A DNA stretch of 64,000 nt from Alkalibacterium sp. MB6 (GCF_009935905.1 NZ_PREX01000009.1:1-64000), one strand, 5' to 3'. Positions 44,193 through 56,384 are shown, counted from the stretch's first letter. The notes: generated from the letters alone by a model not told the origin. A program made the numbers and translations.

Positions 44193-45185
44193 ATGTCAAT
44201 TAAAGTTGCAATTAATGGTTTCGGTCGTATCGGACGTCTAGCACTCCGTCGCATTCTAGAAATGGATACCGAAATGGAAGTTGTTGCTATCAATGATTTG
44301 ACTAGTAATGATGACTTGGCTTATCTATTGAAATATGATACAGCTCAAGGACGTTTCCCGCATGAAGTAACAGTTGAAGGCGAATCAATCTATGTTGGTG
44401 GAAAAGAAATTAAAGCTTTTGAAGAAAAGGATGCAAGCCAGTTGCCATGGGGCGATTTAGGCATAGACATCGTATTAGAATGTACAGGATTTTATACGTC
44501 ACCTGAAAAATCACAAGCTCACATTGATGCAGGTGCAAAACGTGTCTTAATCTCGGCACCAGCTTCAGGCGACTTAAAAACAATCGTTTATGGCGTAAAC
44601 CATGACACTCTAGAAGCAGATGATAAAATTGTATCGGCTGCATCATGTACAACAAACTGTTTAGCACCAATGGTTAATGTGTTAAATAAAGAATATGGTA
44701 TCAGTCGTGCATTGATGAGTACAATCCATGCGTATACAGCTACTCAAGCCTTACAAGATTCACCAGGTGGCCGTAAAAACCGCGCAGGAGCAGCAAACGC
44801 TATTCCAGCTTCTACAGGAGCTGCTAAAGCAGTAGGGAAAGTTATTCCTGAAGTCAATGGTTTAGTAGACGGTACTGCTGTTCGTATTCCAACAATTACC
44901 GGTTCAATGGTTGAATTATACTCTGTACTGAAAAAAGAAGTAACCGTTGAGGAAGTGAACTCAGCGATGAAAGCTGCATCATCTGACGCTTACTTGTACG
45001 AAGAAGATGAAATTGTTTCTTCAGACGTCATCGGTGTACCAGCGGGATCTATTTTTGATGCAACGCAAACTAAAATCATCGATAGTGATGATGGTCAATT
45101 AGTTAAAACAGTTGCATGGTATGACAATGAGTACGGCTTCACTGGAAACATGGTCGCTACATTGGAGTACATGGCTAATTTATAA
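44193..45185 (+). CDS. gap: Glyceraldehyde-3-phosphate dehydrogenase, first copy
   Basis: Phosphorylating GAPDH (330 residues). NAD loop [16 protein letters not shown]-selecting NDL after the second strand, catalytic C152 in [10 protein letters not shown], and conserved TIHAYTATQ. Around 187-200 it reads [20 protein letters not shown] instead of the usual [20 protein letters not shown], i.e. a shortened, altered S-loop, though the phosphate-binding Arg and the [12 protein letters not shown] motif remain. It is paralogous to, and only 84 bases before, the second copy. Codon use is less biased than in the second copy. Confidence 0.93.
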   Translation: MSIKVAINGFGRIGRLALRRILEMDTEMEVVAINDLTSNDDLAYLLKYDTAQGRFPHEVTVEGESIYVGGKEIKAFEEKDASQLPWGDLGIDIVLECTGFYTSPEKSQAHIDAGAKRVLISAPASGDLKTIVYGVNHDTLEADDKIVSAASCTTNCLAPMVNVLNKEYGISRALMSTIHAYTATQALQDSPGGRKNRAGAANAIPASTGAAKAVGKVIPEVNGLVDGTAVRIPTITGSMVELYSVLKKEVTVEEVNSAMKAASSDAYLYEEDEIVSSDVIGVPAGSIFDATQTKIIDSDDGQLVKTVAWYDNEYGFTGNMVATLEYMANL

Positions 45186-45269
45186 GCCGTAAGATTATGG
45201 GGTTAAAGAATTGGTGGAAGCCAATTAATCTAAAAAAATATTCTAATTTCTCAAGGGGGAAATATATTT

Positions 45270-46271
45270 ATGTCAGTAAAAGTAGCAATTAACGGTTTTG
45301 GACGTATTGGACGTTTAGCATTCCGTCGTATTCAAGATGTTGAAGGATTGGAAGTTGTAGCAGTAAACGACTTAACAGATCCAGCAATGTTAGTACACCT
45401 ATTAAAATATGATACTGCTCAAGGACGTTTTGACGCAGACGTTACAATTGGTGAAGACAAATTCACTGTTAACGGAAAAGACATTAAAGTATTCAGCGAA
45501 CGTAACCCACAAGATTTACCTTGGGGAGACCTAGGAGTAGATATCGTTCTTGAGTGTACTGGATTCTTCACTTCTCAAGAAAAAGCGGGTCTTCACTTAG
45601 AAGCTGGAGCTAAACGTGTTGTTGTTTCAGCACCTGCTACTGGCGACGTTAAAACAATTGTTTACAACGTTAACCACGAAACTTTAGATGGTACAGAAAC
45701 AGTTATTTCTGGAGCTTCATGTACTACAAACTGCTTGGCTCCTATGGCTAAAGCATTAAACGACAAATTCGGTATTGAAACTGGATTAATGACAACTATT
45801 CACGCGTACACTGGAGACCAAATGACTCTTGATGGACCACACCCTAAAGGTGACTTCCGTCGTGCACGTGCTGCTGCAGAAAACATCGTTCCTAACACAA
45901 CAGGAGCTGCTAAAGCAATTGGTTTAGTATTACCTGAATTACAAGGTAAATTGGATGGCGCTGCTCAACGTGTACCAGTAGCTGTTGGATCATTAACTGA
46001 ATTACAAGTGATTCTTTCTAAAGAAGTAACAGAAGAAGAAGTGAACGCTGCAATGAAAGAAGTTGCTGATGAGTCTTATGGTTACAACGAAGACCCAATC
46101 GTATCTTCAGACATCGTTGGCATGACTTATGGTTCACTATTCGATGCAACTCAAACTAAAGTTGTTTCAGCTGGTGGCAAACAGTTAGTTAAAACTGTTG
46201 CATGGTATGACAACGAAATGTCATATACAGCACAACTTGTTCGTACACTAGAATACTTCGCTAACCTATAA
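45270..46271 (+). CDS. gap: Glyceraldehyde-3-phosphate dehydrogenase, second copy
   Basis: The 333-residue GAPDH has [16 protein letters not shown], catalytic C151 ([10 protein letters not shown]), and the standard lactic-acid-bacterial S-loop [20 protein letters not shown]. Codons are strongly biased toward those of highly expressed genes (as in pgk and eno below). It therefore looks like the main glycolytic enzyme; the first copy may serve another condition or cofactor. CAAGGGGGAAA gives the SD. A long RNA structure follows before pgk. Confidence 0.95.
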   Translation: MSVKVAINGFGRIGRLAFRRIQDVEGLEVVAVNDLTDPAMLVHLLKYDTAQGRFDADVTIGEDKFTVNGKDIKVFSERNPQDLPWGDLGVDIVLECTGFFTSQEKAGLHLEAGAKRVVVSAPATGDVKTIVYNVNHETLDGTETVISGASCTTNCLAPMAKALNDKFGIETGLMTTIHAYTGDQMTLDGPHPKGDFRRARAAAENIVPNTTGAAKAIGLVLPELQGKLDGAAQRVPVAVGSLTELQVILSKEVTEEEVNAAMKEVADESYGYNEDPIVSSDIVGMTYGSLFDATQTKVVSAGGKQLVKTVAWYDNEMSYTAQLVRTLEYFANL

Positions 46272-46321
46272 TTCGTAGCGAAAATCTAAACGTATTATAA
46301 ATTAAACACACTGCATTGAAT

Positions 46322-46431
46322 AAGCGGGGGAGCATTTACTCTTTTATTTAACTAAACAGATAATACATTGTGCGAGCATAGTGATTAGATCGTTTTATTA
46401 AATAAAGAGAATCGCGCTTCCCCGCTTTTTT
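46322..46431 (+). terminator. Long nested hairpin between gap and pgk (terminator or attenuator)
   Basis: AAGCGGGG (46322-46329) pairs with CCCCGCTT (46420-46427) and is followed by T residues. Nested inside, CTCTTTTATTTAA (46339-46351) pairs with TTAAATAAAGAG (46398-46409) with one bulge. The central 46 bases may fold further. The closing stem plus T run would terminate; the 80-base interior suggests regulated read-through into pgk. Confidence 0.75.
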
Positions 46432-46488
46432 GTGGGGTGAATGAGAAAGATAGAAAGGCTAGTTTATTTAGAGAGGTAGGATGCACTG

Positions 46489-47676
46489 ATGGCAAAAAAG
46501 ACAGTGAAAGATTTAGACGTAAAAGGTAAAAAGGTTTTAGTTCGTGCTGATTTTAACGTTCCAATGAAAGACGGCAAAATCACTAACGATAACCGTATTC
46601 AAGCTGCTCTTCCAACGATTCAATATATTTTGGAAGAAGGCGGAAAAGTGATTGTGTTCTCTCACTTAGGTCGTGTAAAAGCAGAAGAAGATAAAGAAGG
46701 TTTATCACTTAAACCAGTAGCAGAGCGTTTAAGCGAACTGCTTGGTAAAGACGTTACATTCGTCGCTCAAACACGTGGAGAAGAACTAGAAACAGCTATC
46801 TCTGAACTAAAAGACGGCGAGATTTTGATGTTCGAAAACACTCGCTTTGAAGACGTAGACGGCAAGAAAGAAAGCAAGAATGATTCTGAATTAGGTAAAT
46901 ACTGGGCAAGTCTTGGTGACTTGTACGTTAATGATGCATTTGGTACAGCTCACCGTGCACATGCTTCAAACGTTGGGATTGCCTCTAACTTAGAATCAGC
47001 AGCTGGTTTCTTAGTTGAAAAAGAAATTAACTTTATCGGTGGAGCAGTTGACGAACCAAAACGTCCATTTGTGGCGATCCTTGGTGGAGCAAAAGTATCT
47101 GATAAAATCGGCGTGATTGAGAACTTAATCGCTAAAGCTGACAAAGTACTTGTTGGTGGTGGCATGACGTATACGTTCTACGAAGCGCTTGGTAAAGGCA
47201 TTGGTAAATCACTACTTGAAGCAGACAAAGTCGATTTAGCTAAAGAGTTGATTGAAAAAGCTGGAGACAAATTAGTCTTACCAGTGGATTCTGTTGTGGC
47301 TCCTGAATTTTCTAATGACGCACCGACTGAAGTTGTTGAAGGAGATATCCCTGAAGGACAAATGGGTCTGGATATTGGACCGAAAACAGTTGAGTTATTC
47401 GAAAAAGAATTAGCTGGTGCTAAAACAGTTGTTTGGAACGGCCCGATGGGTGTATTTGAAATGTCTAACTTTGCTAAAGGAACTAGCGATATCTGTGAAG
47501 TTCTAGCTAAATTAGAAGACGCTGTTACTATTATTGGTGGCGGTGACTCAGCAACAGCTGCTCAAGAATTAGGCTTTGAAGATGACTTCAGCCACATTTC
47601 TACAGGTGGCGGAGCATCACTAGAGTACTTGGAAGGTAAAGAGCTTCCTGGTATTGCAGCTATTTCAGATAAATAA
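46489..47676 (+). CDS. pgk: Phosphoglycerate kinase
   Basis: Makes ATP and 3-phosphoglycerate from 1,3-bisphosphoglycerate. The 395 residues show the N-domain [37 protein letters not shown], the hinge [13 protein letters not shown], the nucleotide loop [21 protein letters not shown] and the C-terminal [18 protein letters not shown]. The codon bias marks high expression. GAGGTAGGA is the SD. It follows the gap terminator-like structure, so its level may be set partly by read-through. Confidence 0.98.
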   Translation: MAKKTVKDLDVKGKKVLVRADFNVPMKDGKITNDNRIQAALPTIQYILEEGGKVIVFSHLGRVKAEEDKEGLSLKPVAERLSELLGKDVTFVAQTRGEELETAISELKDGEILMFENTRFEDVDGKKESKNDSELGKYWASLGDLYVNDAFGTAHRAHASNVGIASNLESAAGFLVEKEINFIGGAVDEPKRPFVAILGGAKVSDKIGVIENLIAKADKVLVGGGMTYTFYEALGKGIGKSLLEADKVDLAKELIEKAGDKLVLPVDSVVAPEFSNDAPTEVVEGDIPEGQMGLDIGPKTVELFEKELAGAKTVVWNGPMGVFEMSNFAKGTSDICEVLAKLEDAVTIIGGGDSATAAQELGFEDDFSHISTGGGASLEYLEGKELPGIAAISDK

Positions 47677-47686
47677 GTAGTATGAA

Positions 47687-47733
47687 AACTGAATCGACGG
47701 CTGCAGTGTACCACGTTGCCGTCCGATTTAGTT
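47687..47733 (+). other. Hairpin between pgk and tpiA
   Basis: AACTGAATCG-ACGGC pairs with GCCGTC-CGATTTAGTT as a 15-bp stem with one bulge. There is no T run, so processing or stabilisation of the mRNA is more likely than termination. Confidence 0.65.
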
Positions 47734-47755
47734 AATGACAGTCGATATAGTGTAA

Positions 47756-48544
<789 letters not shown>

Positions 48545-50074
48545 ATGAGCAAAGCACCTGTAGCCATCATTATTTTAGATGGATTTGGATGGAGAGAAGA
48601 AGAATACGGAAACGCAGTCGCACAAGCGAACAAGCCTAACTTTGACCGTTATTGGAATGAGTACGCTCATAGCACAATGAAAGCTTCTGGTTTAGCTGTT
48701 GGTCTTCCTGAAGGTCAAATGGGGAACTCAGAAGTAGGGCACACCAACATTGGTGCTGGCCGAGTGGTCTATCAAAGCATCACCCGTATTGATAAAGCCA
48801 TTGAAGATGGCGATTTTGATACCAATGAAGTACTTGATGGAGCCATTAGCCACGTAAAAGACAATGATTCTGCTCTTCACTTTTTCGGCTTAATTTCTGA
48901 CGGTGGCGTTCACAGTCACCAACGCCATTTGAAAGCATTGATTGAAACGGCTAAAAAGAAAGGTGTAGACAAGATTTTCGTTCATGCCTTTACTGACGGA
49001 CGCGACGTTGCGCCGAATTCAGCAGCTGGTTTCATTGAAGATCTTCAAGGCGTATTAGCCGAACTAGGAACGGGTCACATAGCAACCGTTACTGGTCGTT
49101 TCTATGCAATGGACCGTGATACCCGCTGGCCTCGTGTGAAACGTGCTTATGACGCTATCTTCCACGGTGAAGGGAATAAAGTAACTGATCCCGTTCAAGC
49201 GGTTAAAGATAGTTATGCCAACGACATTATGGATGAATTTATCGAGCCAATCGTTGTTGAAAAAGACGGCCAAGCTGTTGGAACAGTGAAAGATAATGAT
49301 GCTGTTGTCTTCTTCAACTTCCGACCGGACCGTGCCATTCAACTGTCACGTGCCTTAACTGAACCTGATTTTGATGAATTTGATAGAGGACAAACCCCTC
49401 AAAATATTAAGTTTGTTACCTTTACTCAGTACACTTCAGATATGAAGGCGGACGTTATGTTCCCACCTGTTTTCTTGAAAAACGTTTTAGGGCAAGTGTT
49501 GGCTGATAACGGACTAAAACAACTGCGTATTGCTGAGACAGAAAAATACCCTCACGTCACGTTCTTTATGAACGGTGGGACAAATGATGAGTTCCCTGGA
49601 GAGAGCAGAATTTTAATTCCGTCTCCTCAAGTGGAAACCTATGATTTGAAACCAGAGATGAGTGCGTATGAAGTCGCTGATGCGTTGGTTGAAGACATCA
49701 AAAACGACAAACACGATGCGATTATCTTAAACTTTGCTAACCCTGATATGGTCGGTCACTCTGGAATGCTAGAGCCAACGATTAAGGCCATAGAAGCGGT
49801 CGATGAGAACTTAGGACGTGTCGTTGACTTGATTATCGAAAAAGGTGGAACAGCAGTTATCTTTGCTGACCATGGTAACGCCGATACAGAGTTAACACCT
49901 GAAGGCAACCCGCACACAGCTCATACAACTGTTCCCGTTCCAGTTATTGTCACTAAAAAAGGCATAACCTTGAGAACTGACGGTAAATTAGCTGACGTTG
50001 CACCTACCATGCTTGACTTACTTGGAGTAGACAAACCAGAGGATATGACTGGTGAAACACTTATCCAAGACTAA
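48545..50074 (+). CDS. gpmI: 2,3-bisphosphoglycerate-independent phosphoglycerate mutase
   Basis: Dimanganese enzyme turning 3-PG into 2-PG. The 509 residues show the metal and phosphoserine motifs ILDGFGW and [15 protein letters not shown] (Ser nucleophile), [21 protein letters not shown] (HSG) and FADHGNAD. It starts on the base after the tpiA stop, with GGAGG upstream. Having iPGM in the operon makes the separate dPGM-like gene at 56385 unlikely to be the glycolytic mutase. Confidence 0.97.
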   Translation: MSKAPVAIIILDGFGWREEEYGNAVAQANKPNFDRYWNEYAHSTMKASGLAVGLPEGQMGNSEVGHTNIGAGRVVYQSITRIDKAIEDGDFDTNEVLDGAISHVKDNDSALHFFGLISDGGVHSHQRHLKALIETAKKKGVDKIFVHAFTDGRDVAPNSAAGFIEDLQGVLAELGTGHIATVTGRFYAMDRDTRWPRVKRAYDAIFHGEGNKVTDPVQAVKDSYANDIMDEFIEPIVVEKDGQAVGTVKDNDAVVFFNFRPDRAIQLSRALTEPDFDEFDRGQTPQNIKFVTFTQYTSDMKADVMFPPVFLKNVLGQVLADNGLKQLRIAETEKYPHVTFFMNGGTNDEFPGESRILIPSPQVETYDLKPEMSAYEVADALVEDIKNDKHDAIILNFANPDMVGHSGMLEPTIKAIEAVDENLGRVVDLIIEKGGTAVIFADHGNADTELTPEGNPHTAHTTVPVPVIVTKKGITLRTDGKLADVAPTMLDLLGVDKPEDMTGETLIQD

Positions 50075-50088
50075 CCATATATTTTAAA

Positions 50089-51479
<1,391 letters not shown>

Positions 51480-51489
51480 TTTAGTCGAT

Positions 51490-51537
51490 AAAAAAGACCT
51501 CCTTCAGTGCACATCGTGCTGAAGGAGGTTCTTTTTA
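51490..51537. terminator. Terminator of the glycolytic operon
   Basis: AAAAAGACCTCCTTCAGTGCAC pairs (in two segments) with GTGCTGAAGGAGG..CTTTTT; strong and roughly symmetrical. Confidence 0.9.
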
Positions 51538-51542
51538 TACGC

Positions 51543-51743
51543 TTATTCTTGATCCAAGCGGCCAAATGCACTGTCACCTATAGCATCTAAGTTGCGATTG
51601 GCGATATCTTTTAAATTATCTCGTTCGGTTTCGGTAATGTCGCCATTTTCTCTTGACCGTTCAATCTGTTGAATTAAATCTTTAATCTGATCTGCATTAG
51701 CATTTACCAATCTCTCTTTAAAAACGTCAAAAGCTTGAGTCAT
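51543..51743 (-). CDS. Small conserved helical protein of unknown function
   Basis: The 66-residue protein (MTQAFDVFKERLVNANADQI...) is charged and predicted helical, with a second half ITETERDNLKDIANRNLDAIGDSAFGRLDQE. I cannot assign a family. The start is ATG 51743, because AAGGAGG (reverse strand, 51751-51757) is 7 bases upstream; a longer frame from 51803 has no SD. It stands alone, convergent with eno, and the T-rich hairpin at 51774 lies in its 5' leader. Confidence 0.7.
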   Translation of the reverse strand: MTQAFDVFKERLVNANADQIKDLIQQIERSRENGDITETERDNLKDIANRNLDAIGDSAFGRLDQE

Positions 51744-51773
51744 GCAAATTCCTCCTTGTAAAGTATCTAGTCT

Positions 51774-51800
51774 AACGGTAAAAGATACCGTTCTTTTTTT
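51774..51800 (+). other. Hairpin with T run in the 51744-52005 gap
   Basis: AACGGTA pairs with TACCGTT and is followed by TCTTTTTTT. It is a plus-strand terminator with no plus-strand gene behind it other than eno read-through. The rest of the 262-base gap holds several short complementary segments (GTGGTTAT with ATATCCAC) but no ORF and no RNA family I recognise. Confidence 0.5.
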
Positions 51801-52005
51801 CAACTATTAGCTATTGACTTGCTAGCGACATAACGTTAATAGAGTTAAATCGACTGAGACCGAAGTGGTTATCCTAACAGGAGAATCTGCTGACTATATC
51901 CACCAGTCATAAGCTCGAGATTGTCACATATATGTACTGGAAATACACGGTTACTTATGCTATATTTAACGGTAGGAGATTGTAAGAAGGAGGTTACCGG
52001 TTTAC

Positions 52006-52236
52006 ATGTATGATATTTTATTAACGTTGATGCTTATTTTATCTGTATTCATTATTATTGTGATCGCAATGCAACCAACTAAAACACAAAGTGCATCCAA
52101 TGCTTTCTTAGGTGGAGCAAGTCAATTATTCGGCAAACAAAAAGCTAGAGGATTTGAAGCTGTCTTAATCAAAACGACAGTTGTCTGCCTGATCCTATTC
52201 TTTATTTTGGCTTTAGTGATGACACGCTTATTCTAA
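52006..52236 (+). CDS. secG: Preprotein translocase subunit SecG
   Basis: Small SecYEG subunit. The 76 residues have two membrane helices (about 2-20 and 51-73) with the cytosolic loop ASNAFLGGASQLFGKQKARGFE, the SecG signature. AAGGAGG lies 12 bases before ATG 52006, a somewhat wide gap. It opens the secG-est-rnr-smpB-ssrA block conserved in Firmicutes. Confidence 0.93.
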   Translation: MYDILLTLMLILSVFIIIVIAMQPTKTQSASNAFLGGASQLFGKQKARGFEAVLIKTTVVCLILFFILALVMTRLF

Positions 52237-52253
52237 TTTAAAACGATGACTGA

Positions 52254-52326
52254 TAAAGCACTCCTGCTTATTCCTGAACTCTATTGTAGCCATTTATGGC
52301 GAGTTAAGGATAGCTCGGGTGCTTTT
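52254..52326 (+). terminator. Long terminator after secG
   Basis: AAAGCAC pairs with GTGCTTT, and within it the segment TTCCTGAACTC pairs imperfectly with GAGTTAAGGA, with a GCCATTTATGGC tip. T residues follow. Confidence 0.7.
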
Positions 52327-52419
52327 TCTTATGCTCAAAGGCTAGTTGTTGTGTTTTGGTACAAATATCTGTGAAAGTACGGTAAAATAGGAAGAGAATG
52401 AAAGGGGACTGACAGCAAT

Positions 52420-53166
52420 ATGAATTCAAACGCATTATTTTATGAAAGTGGTAAACGGGCGGTATTATTGTTCCATGCCTTTACAAGTAACTCAAAAGAC
52501 ATGTTAAGTTTAGGAAGAGCATTGGAGCGAGCGGATTACACGGTGTATGCCCCTGTGTTCTCTGGACACGGAACGGGTAATCCTGACGATTTATTCGATT
52601 ACGGCATGAAAGATTGGGTACAAGACGGAAAAGACGCTTTAGCTTTCTTGAGAGAAAAAGGGTATGAAGAGATTGCCGTGTTTGGCTTATCTTTAGGAGG
52701 TATCGTCGCAACGACACTGTTGATAGAAGATGACTCGTTAAAAGGCGGTGGGGTATTCGCTTCTCCTGTCGTATCTGGTTTTGACACACGAGTACCAGAG
52801 AATTTCATGGAATGGTACGAAGCGATGAAAAAACAAGCAGGCTATTCTAGAGAAGAAATTGCTGGACAAAAAACGTCTGCCGAAGTGCAATTAGAAACGA
52901 TTTTAAATGGGTTGAGTGACCATGTCTCATCACTGGAACCCACTTACACTAGCTTAGATAAAAAGATCTTTATCGGTCAAGGGGATGAAGACAAGATGAT
53001 TGACCAACAGGCATCCGTTGCCTTTAAAGAAAAACTAGTTCAAGCCGATGTCGATTTTCATTGGTATAAAGGCGCACCACACGTGTTAACAACAGGCAGA
53101 ATAGGAAAAGACTTGCAAGTTGACGTCTTAACCTTTCTATCAACGCTTGATTGGAATGGGGAGTAG
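52420..53166 (+). CDS. est: Carboxylesterase (Est/YvaK family)
   Basis: Alpha/beta hydrolase of 248 residues. The oxyanion strand VLLFHAFTSNSKDM precedes the nucleophile elbow FGLSLGG (Ser), the acid is Asp in GQGDEDKMID, and the His is in GAPHVLTTG. The family (Est30 in Geobacillus) cleaves short-chain esters. GAAAGGGGA before ATG 52420. The next gene, rnr, starts 2 bases after its stop, so the pair is coupled. Confidence 0.9.
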   Translation: MNSNALFYESGKRAVLLFHAFTSNSKDMLSLGRALERADYTVYAPVFSGHGTGNPDDLFDYGMKDWVQDGKDALAFLREKGYEEIAVFGLSLGGIVATTLLIEDDSLKGGGVFASPVVSGFDTRVPENFMEWYEAMKKQAGYSREEIAGQKTSAEVQLETILNGLSDHVSSLEPTYTSLDKKIFIGQGDEDKMIDQQASVAFKEKLVQADVDFHWYKGAPHVLTTGRIGKDLQVDVLTFLSTLDWNGE

Positions 53167-53168
53167 AT

Positions 53169-55565
53169 ATGAGTAAAAAAGATCATCACAATCAAAAAGA
53201 TAAAGAAAAAGAACAGAAAAGAAGAGAATTAAAAGAGCAGATTTATGCCTATATGGAAAAAGAAAATCGACCGGTAGAAGTGAGTGATATCACTGTAGCT
53301 TTAGATCGTAAAGGGGCAAAAGCCTTTCAAGAAACCGTCAAAGCCATAGCGGACTTGGAAAGAGAACAACGCGTTGTCTTGATGGATAGTGGTAAATTTA
53401 AACTGAAACAGGCTCCAGATGCCCTTATTGGGAAGTTTTTCGGAAATGATCGAGGTTTTGGTTTCGTCGGTATTGAAGACTTTGAACAAGATGTCTTTAT
53501 TCCACCCAATGAAACCCAGGCGGCTTTAAACGGAGATACGGTGCGAATCGAAGTGACTAAAGAAGGAACGCCTTGGAATGGTAGAGGGCCAGAAGGAAGA
53601 GTGCTGGAAGTTGTTGAAAGACGCACACCATACGTCTTCGGCGAGTTCTATCCTTATGACGATGATCAAGTTAAAGAAACGGGTCTATACGGATACGTTA
53701 AGCCAAAAGACTTAAAATTCCCAGATGTAAATATCTTAATTGAAAGCAAAGGTCTTAGACCAGCGGCAGGTTCAATCGTCCAAACAGAAATCACGGACTA
53801 CAGTGGCTTGGAAACCGGTGACGACTTAACCGGCATTATCCACAGAACGATTGGGCATAAAGATGAACCGGGTATTGAAATTCTAACCATTGTGCATAAG
53901 CATAATATCCCAAGTGAATTCCCTGAAGAAGTCATTAAAGAAGCTGAGGAAGCACCGGATTCCTTATCAGAGTCAGACATGGAAGGCCGTAAAGATTTAC
54001 GCGATGAAGTGATCATCACGATTGACGGTGCCGATGCAAAAGACTTGGATGATGCCATTCAAGTGAAGAGACTGGACAATGGCAACTACTATCTAGGCGT
54101 CCATATCGCAGACGTGAGCACGTATGTAACAGAAGATAGCCATATGGACCAAGAAGCTTACGAACGAGGCACAAGCGTGTATTTGACGGACCGTGTGATA
54201 CCTATGTTACCGCAGCGGTTATCGAACGGTATTTGTTCCTTACATCCCAATGTCGAACGTTTGACATTGAGTTGTGAAATGGAGTTTGACGCGCAAGGTC
54301 AGGTCGTCAATTATTCAATTGGCCCAAGTGTGATCAAGTCTAAATACCGCATGACCTACGTTGACGTTAACGCCATCTTAGAAGAAGACGATGAAGAGTT
54401 AAAAGAAAAGTATGCCGAAATTGTCGACATGCTAAAACAGATGGAAGAGTTGCACAATCTACTTGAAGTGAAACGTCAAGGCCGAGGGTCTATTGACTTT
54501 GATACAAGAGAAGCTAAAATTGAAGTGGATCCTCAAGGTATGCCGGTAGACATTCTCGTTAGAGAGCGTGGAGTCGGTGAACGTTTAATCGAATCCTTCA
54601 TGCTAGCAGCCAACGAAACGGTTTCTGAGCACTACACTAAGCAGCATTTACCGATTCTATACCGTATTCACGACCAACCGGATGAAGGCAAAATGCAACG
54701 ATTCCTGGAATTCGTGACGAACTTTGGTATAACGGTTAAAGGCTCTAAAGATGCCATTCGACCTAAAACCTTGCAGGCTGTATTGGATGAAGTGCACGGC
54801 AAACCAGAAGAAGCGGTTATCAGTATGCTCTTGCTCCGTTCGATGCAGCAGGCTAAATATGACGTCGAACCGATTGGACACTACGGCTTAGCAGCTGAGT
54901 TTTATTCTCACTTTACGTCACCGATTCGTCGTTACCCGGATTTAGTGTTGCACCGATTGATTCACTACTACAATGAAGTGGATTCTTCTCAACAAGCTAA
55001 AAATAAATGGGTTGCTAGACTGCCAGAAATTGCAGAACAAAGTTCCATTACGGAAAGACGAGCCGTTGATGCTGAAAGAGAAACGGATGAGCTGAAAAAA
55101 GCCCAGTATATGGAAGCGAAAATTGGCGAACAATTCGAAGGTGTTATAGTCTCGGTAACCGGCTTTGGCATGTTTATCCAGCTTCCAAACTCGGTGGAAG
55201 GCTTAGTTCACATTTCTAAAATGAATGATGATTACTATGAATTTAATGACCGCAGCTTAATGATGATCGGCACACGTACTGGTAAAATTTACCGAATTGG
55301 TCAAGCTGTCAAAGTGAACGTGTCAGCCGTCAACACAGAAACCTATCAAATCGACTTTGAATTGGTTGAAGATGAAGACACTGAGTTTGAGTACGTTGAA
55401 AAAACAGACAAGTCTAAAAAAGGCGGAAGAAACAGAGCCCATAAGAAAAGCCAGGGCAACAGAAAACCCGCCGGTCGAGCAGACGACCGCAGAGGAGAAC
55501 CAAAAGGCAAGAAAAAAGGTGGCTCATCTAGACGAACCACTAAGAAACCACGCAAAAAGAAATAA
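53169..55565 (+). CDS. rnr: Ribonuclease R
   Basis: 3'-to-5' exoribonuclease that degrades structured RNA and works with tmRNA and SmpB on stalled mRNAs. The 798 residues begin with a basic segment, two cold-shock-like domains (GKFFGNDRGFGFV), the RNB core (TIDGADAKDLDDAIQVKRL, with the four-Asp metal site), HFTSPIRRYPDL, an S1 domain (EGVIVSVTGFGMFIQLPNSVEGLVHIS) and a lysine/arginine-rich tail. The start is ATG 53169, with GGGGAG 6 bases before it; an in-frame start at 53151 overlaps est. Confidence 0.96.
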   Translation: MSKKDHHNQKDKEKEQKRRELKEQIYAYMEKENRPVEVSDITVALDRKGAKAFQETVKAIADLEREQRVVLMDSGKFKLKQAPDALIGKFFGNDRGFGFVGIEDFEQDVFIPPNETQAALNGDTVRIEVTKEGTPWNGRGPEGRVLEVVERRTPYVFGEFYPYDDDQVKETGLYGYVKPKDLKFPDVNILIESKGLRPAAGSIVQTEITDYSGLETGDDLTGIIHRTIGHKDEPGIEILTIVHKHNIPSEFPEEVIKEAEEAPDSLSESDMEGRKDLRDEVIITIDGADAKDLDDAIQVKRLDNGNYYLGVHIADVSTYVTEDSHMDQEAYERGTSVYLTDRVIPMLPQRLSNGICSLHPNVERLTLSCEMEFDAQGQVVNYSIGPSVIKSKYRMTYVDVNAILEEDDEELKEKYAEIVDMLKQMEELHNLLEVKRQGRGSIDFDTREAKIEVDPQGMPVDILVRERGVGERLIESFMLAANETVSEHYTKQHLPILYRIHDQPDEGKMQRFLEFVTNFGITVKGSKDAIRPKTLQAVLDEVHGKPEEAVISMLLLRSMQQAKYDVEPIGHYGLAAEFYSHFTSPIRRYPDLVLHRLIHYYNEVDSSQQAKNKWVARLPEIAEQSSITERRAVDAERETDELKKAQYMEAKIGEQFEGVIVSVTGFGMFIQLPNSVEGLVHISKMNDDYYEFNDRSLMMIGTRTGKIYRIGQAVKVNVSAVNTETYQIDFELVEDEDTEFEYVEKTDKSKKGGRNRAHKKSQGNRKPAGRADDRRGEPKGKKKGGSSRRTTKKPRKKK

Positions 55566-55608
55566 ATCTAGTGAATGAATCAATTAGATCATGAAGAGGG
55601 GGTATGTT

Positions 55609-56073
55609 ATGCCCAAAGGAGAAGGCAAGTTAATTGCCCAAAATAGAAAAGCCCGTTACGAATATACCATCTTGGATACCGTCGAAGCAGGCATCGTATT
55701 AAAAGGTACAGAAATCAAATCCATTCGTGCAGGCCGTATTAACTTAAAAGACGGCTATGCCAGCATACGAAATGGTGAAATTTTTTTATACAACGTGCAC
55801 ATTGCACCGTTTGAACAAGGGAACCAATTTAACCACGATCCCGTCAGAACGAGAAAATTGCTTATGAAGAAAAAGCAGATTGATCGGTTGTTCGGTGAAG
55901 TGAAGCAAAACGGTGTCACCCTTGTTCCACTTAAAGTCTATATTAAAAATGGCTTTGCCAAAGTATTGATCGGACTGGCTAAAGGGAAGAAACAATACGA
56001 TAAACGTGAATCCATTAAGCAGCAGGACCAAAAACGTCAAGTACAGCGTGCGCTTAAAGATCACTACAATTAA
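55609..56073 (+). CDS. smpB: SsrA-binding protein SmpB
   Basis: Binds tmRNA and carries it to stalled ribosomes. The 154-residue OB-fold protein has [31 protein letters not shown] (the tmRNA-contact strand), [22 protein letters not shown], and the C-terminal [23 protein letters not shown] helix that enters the mRNA channel. The start is ATG 55609, after AGAGGGGG; 55591 is the in-frame alternative. The tmRNA it serves (ssrA) is 1.1 kb downstream. Confidence 0.96.
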   Translation: MPKGEGKLIAQNRKARYEYTILDTVEAGIVLKGTEIKSIRAGRINLKDGYASIRNGEIFLYNVHIAPFEQGNQFNHDPVRTRKLLMKKKQIDRLFGEVKQNGVTLVPLKVYIKNGFAKVLIGLAKGKKQYDKRESIKQQDQKRQVQRALKDHYN

Positions 56074-56082
56074 ATAAGTCTG

Positions 56083-56135
56083 AACCATCATCCATCGTCT
56101 CTCGTGTTAGAAGACGGTCGGTGATGGTTTTTTTC
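56083..56135 (+). terminator. Terminator of rnr-smpB
   Basis: AACCATCA(T)CC...CGTCT pairs with AGACGGTCGGTGATGGTT and is followed by T residues. Confidence 0.85.
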
Positions 56136-56142
56136 TGTTGGT

Positions 56143-56277
56143 GAGTTGCTTAGAGACGCCTCCTCTAAGCAGTTCAAGTGGAGTTAGAAGCCTGAACTTT
56201 GTAGAGAACGATTCTCTAAGCAAGTCGAGAAGAAATGAGAGGCTGAGTTGCTTAGAGAGGGCTTATCTACACAACTC
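56143..56277. repeat. Cluster of alternating inverted repeats (GAGTTGCTTAGAG)
   Basis: The 13-mer GAGTTGCTTAGAG occurs at 56143 and 56245 in direct orientation, and as inverted copies at 56163 (CTCTAAGCAGTTC, 11 of 13) and 56214 (CTCTAAGCAAGTC, 12 of 13). Copies 1-2 and 3-4 form two hairpins; AGTTCA (56171) and TGAACT (56193) form a third. CAACTC follows at 56272. No ORF. It is the only content of the 212-base gap 56136-56341. Confidence 0.7.
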
Positions 56278-56341
56278 GGACCTCAAACCTTGCGAGGGAA
56301 TTTGCAATCAAGTAATCACCATCGCTTAAATGAGAGAAGTT

Positions 56342-56350
56342 TGTTAGAAT
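56342..56350 (+). promoter_or_regulatory. Extended -10 promoter of the histidine phosphatase gene
   Basis: TGTTAGAAT (TG-N-TAGAAT), overlapping the first in-frame ATG (56349), which rules it out as a start. Confidence 0.5.
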
Positions 56351-56384
56351 GGATAGAGAAAATGGAGAAAGAGAGGAAACAATC

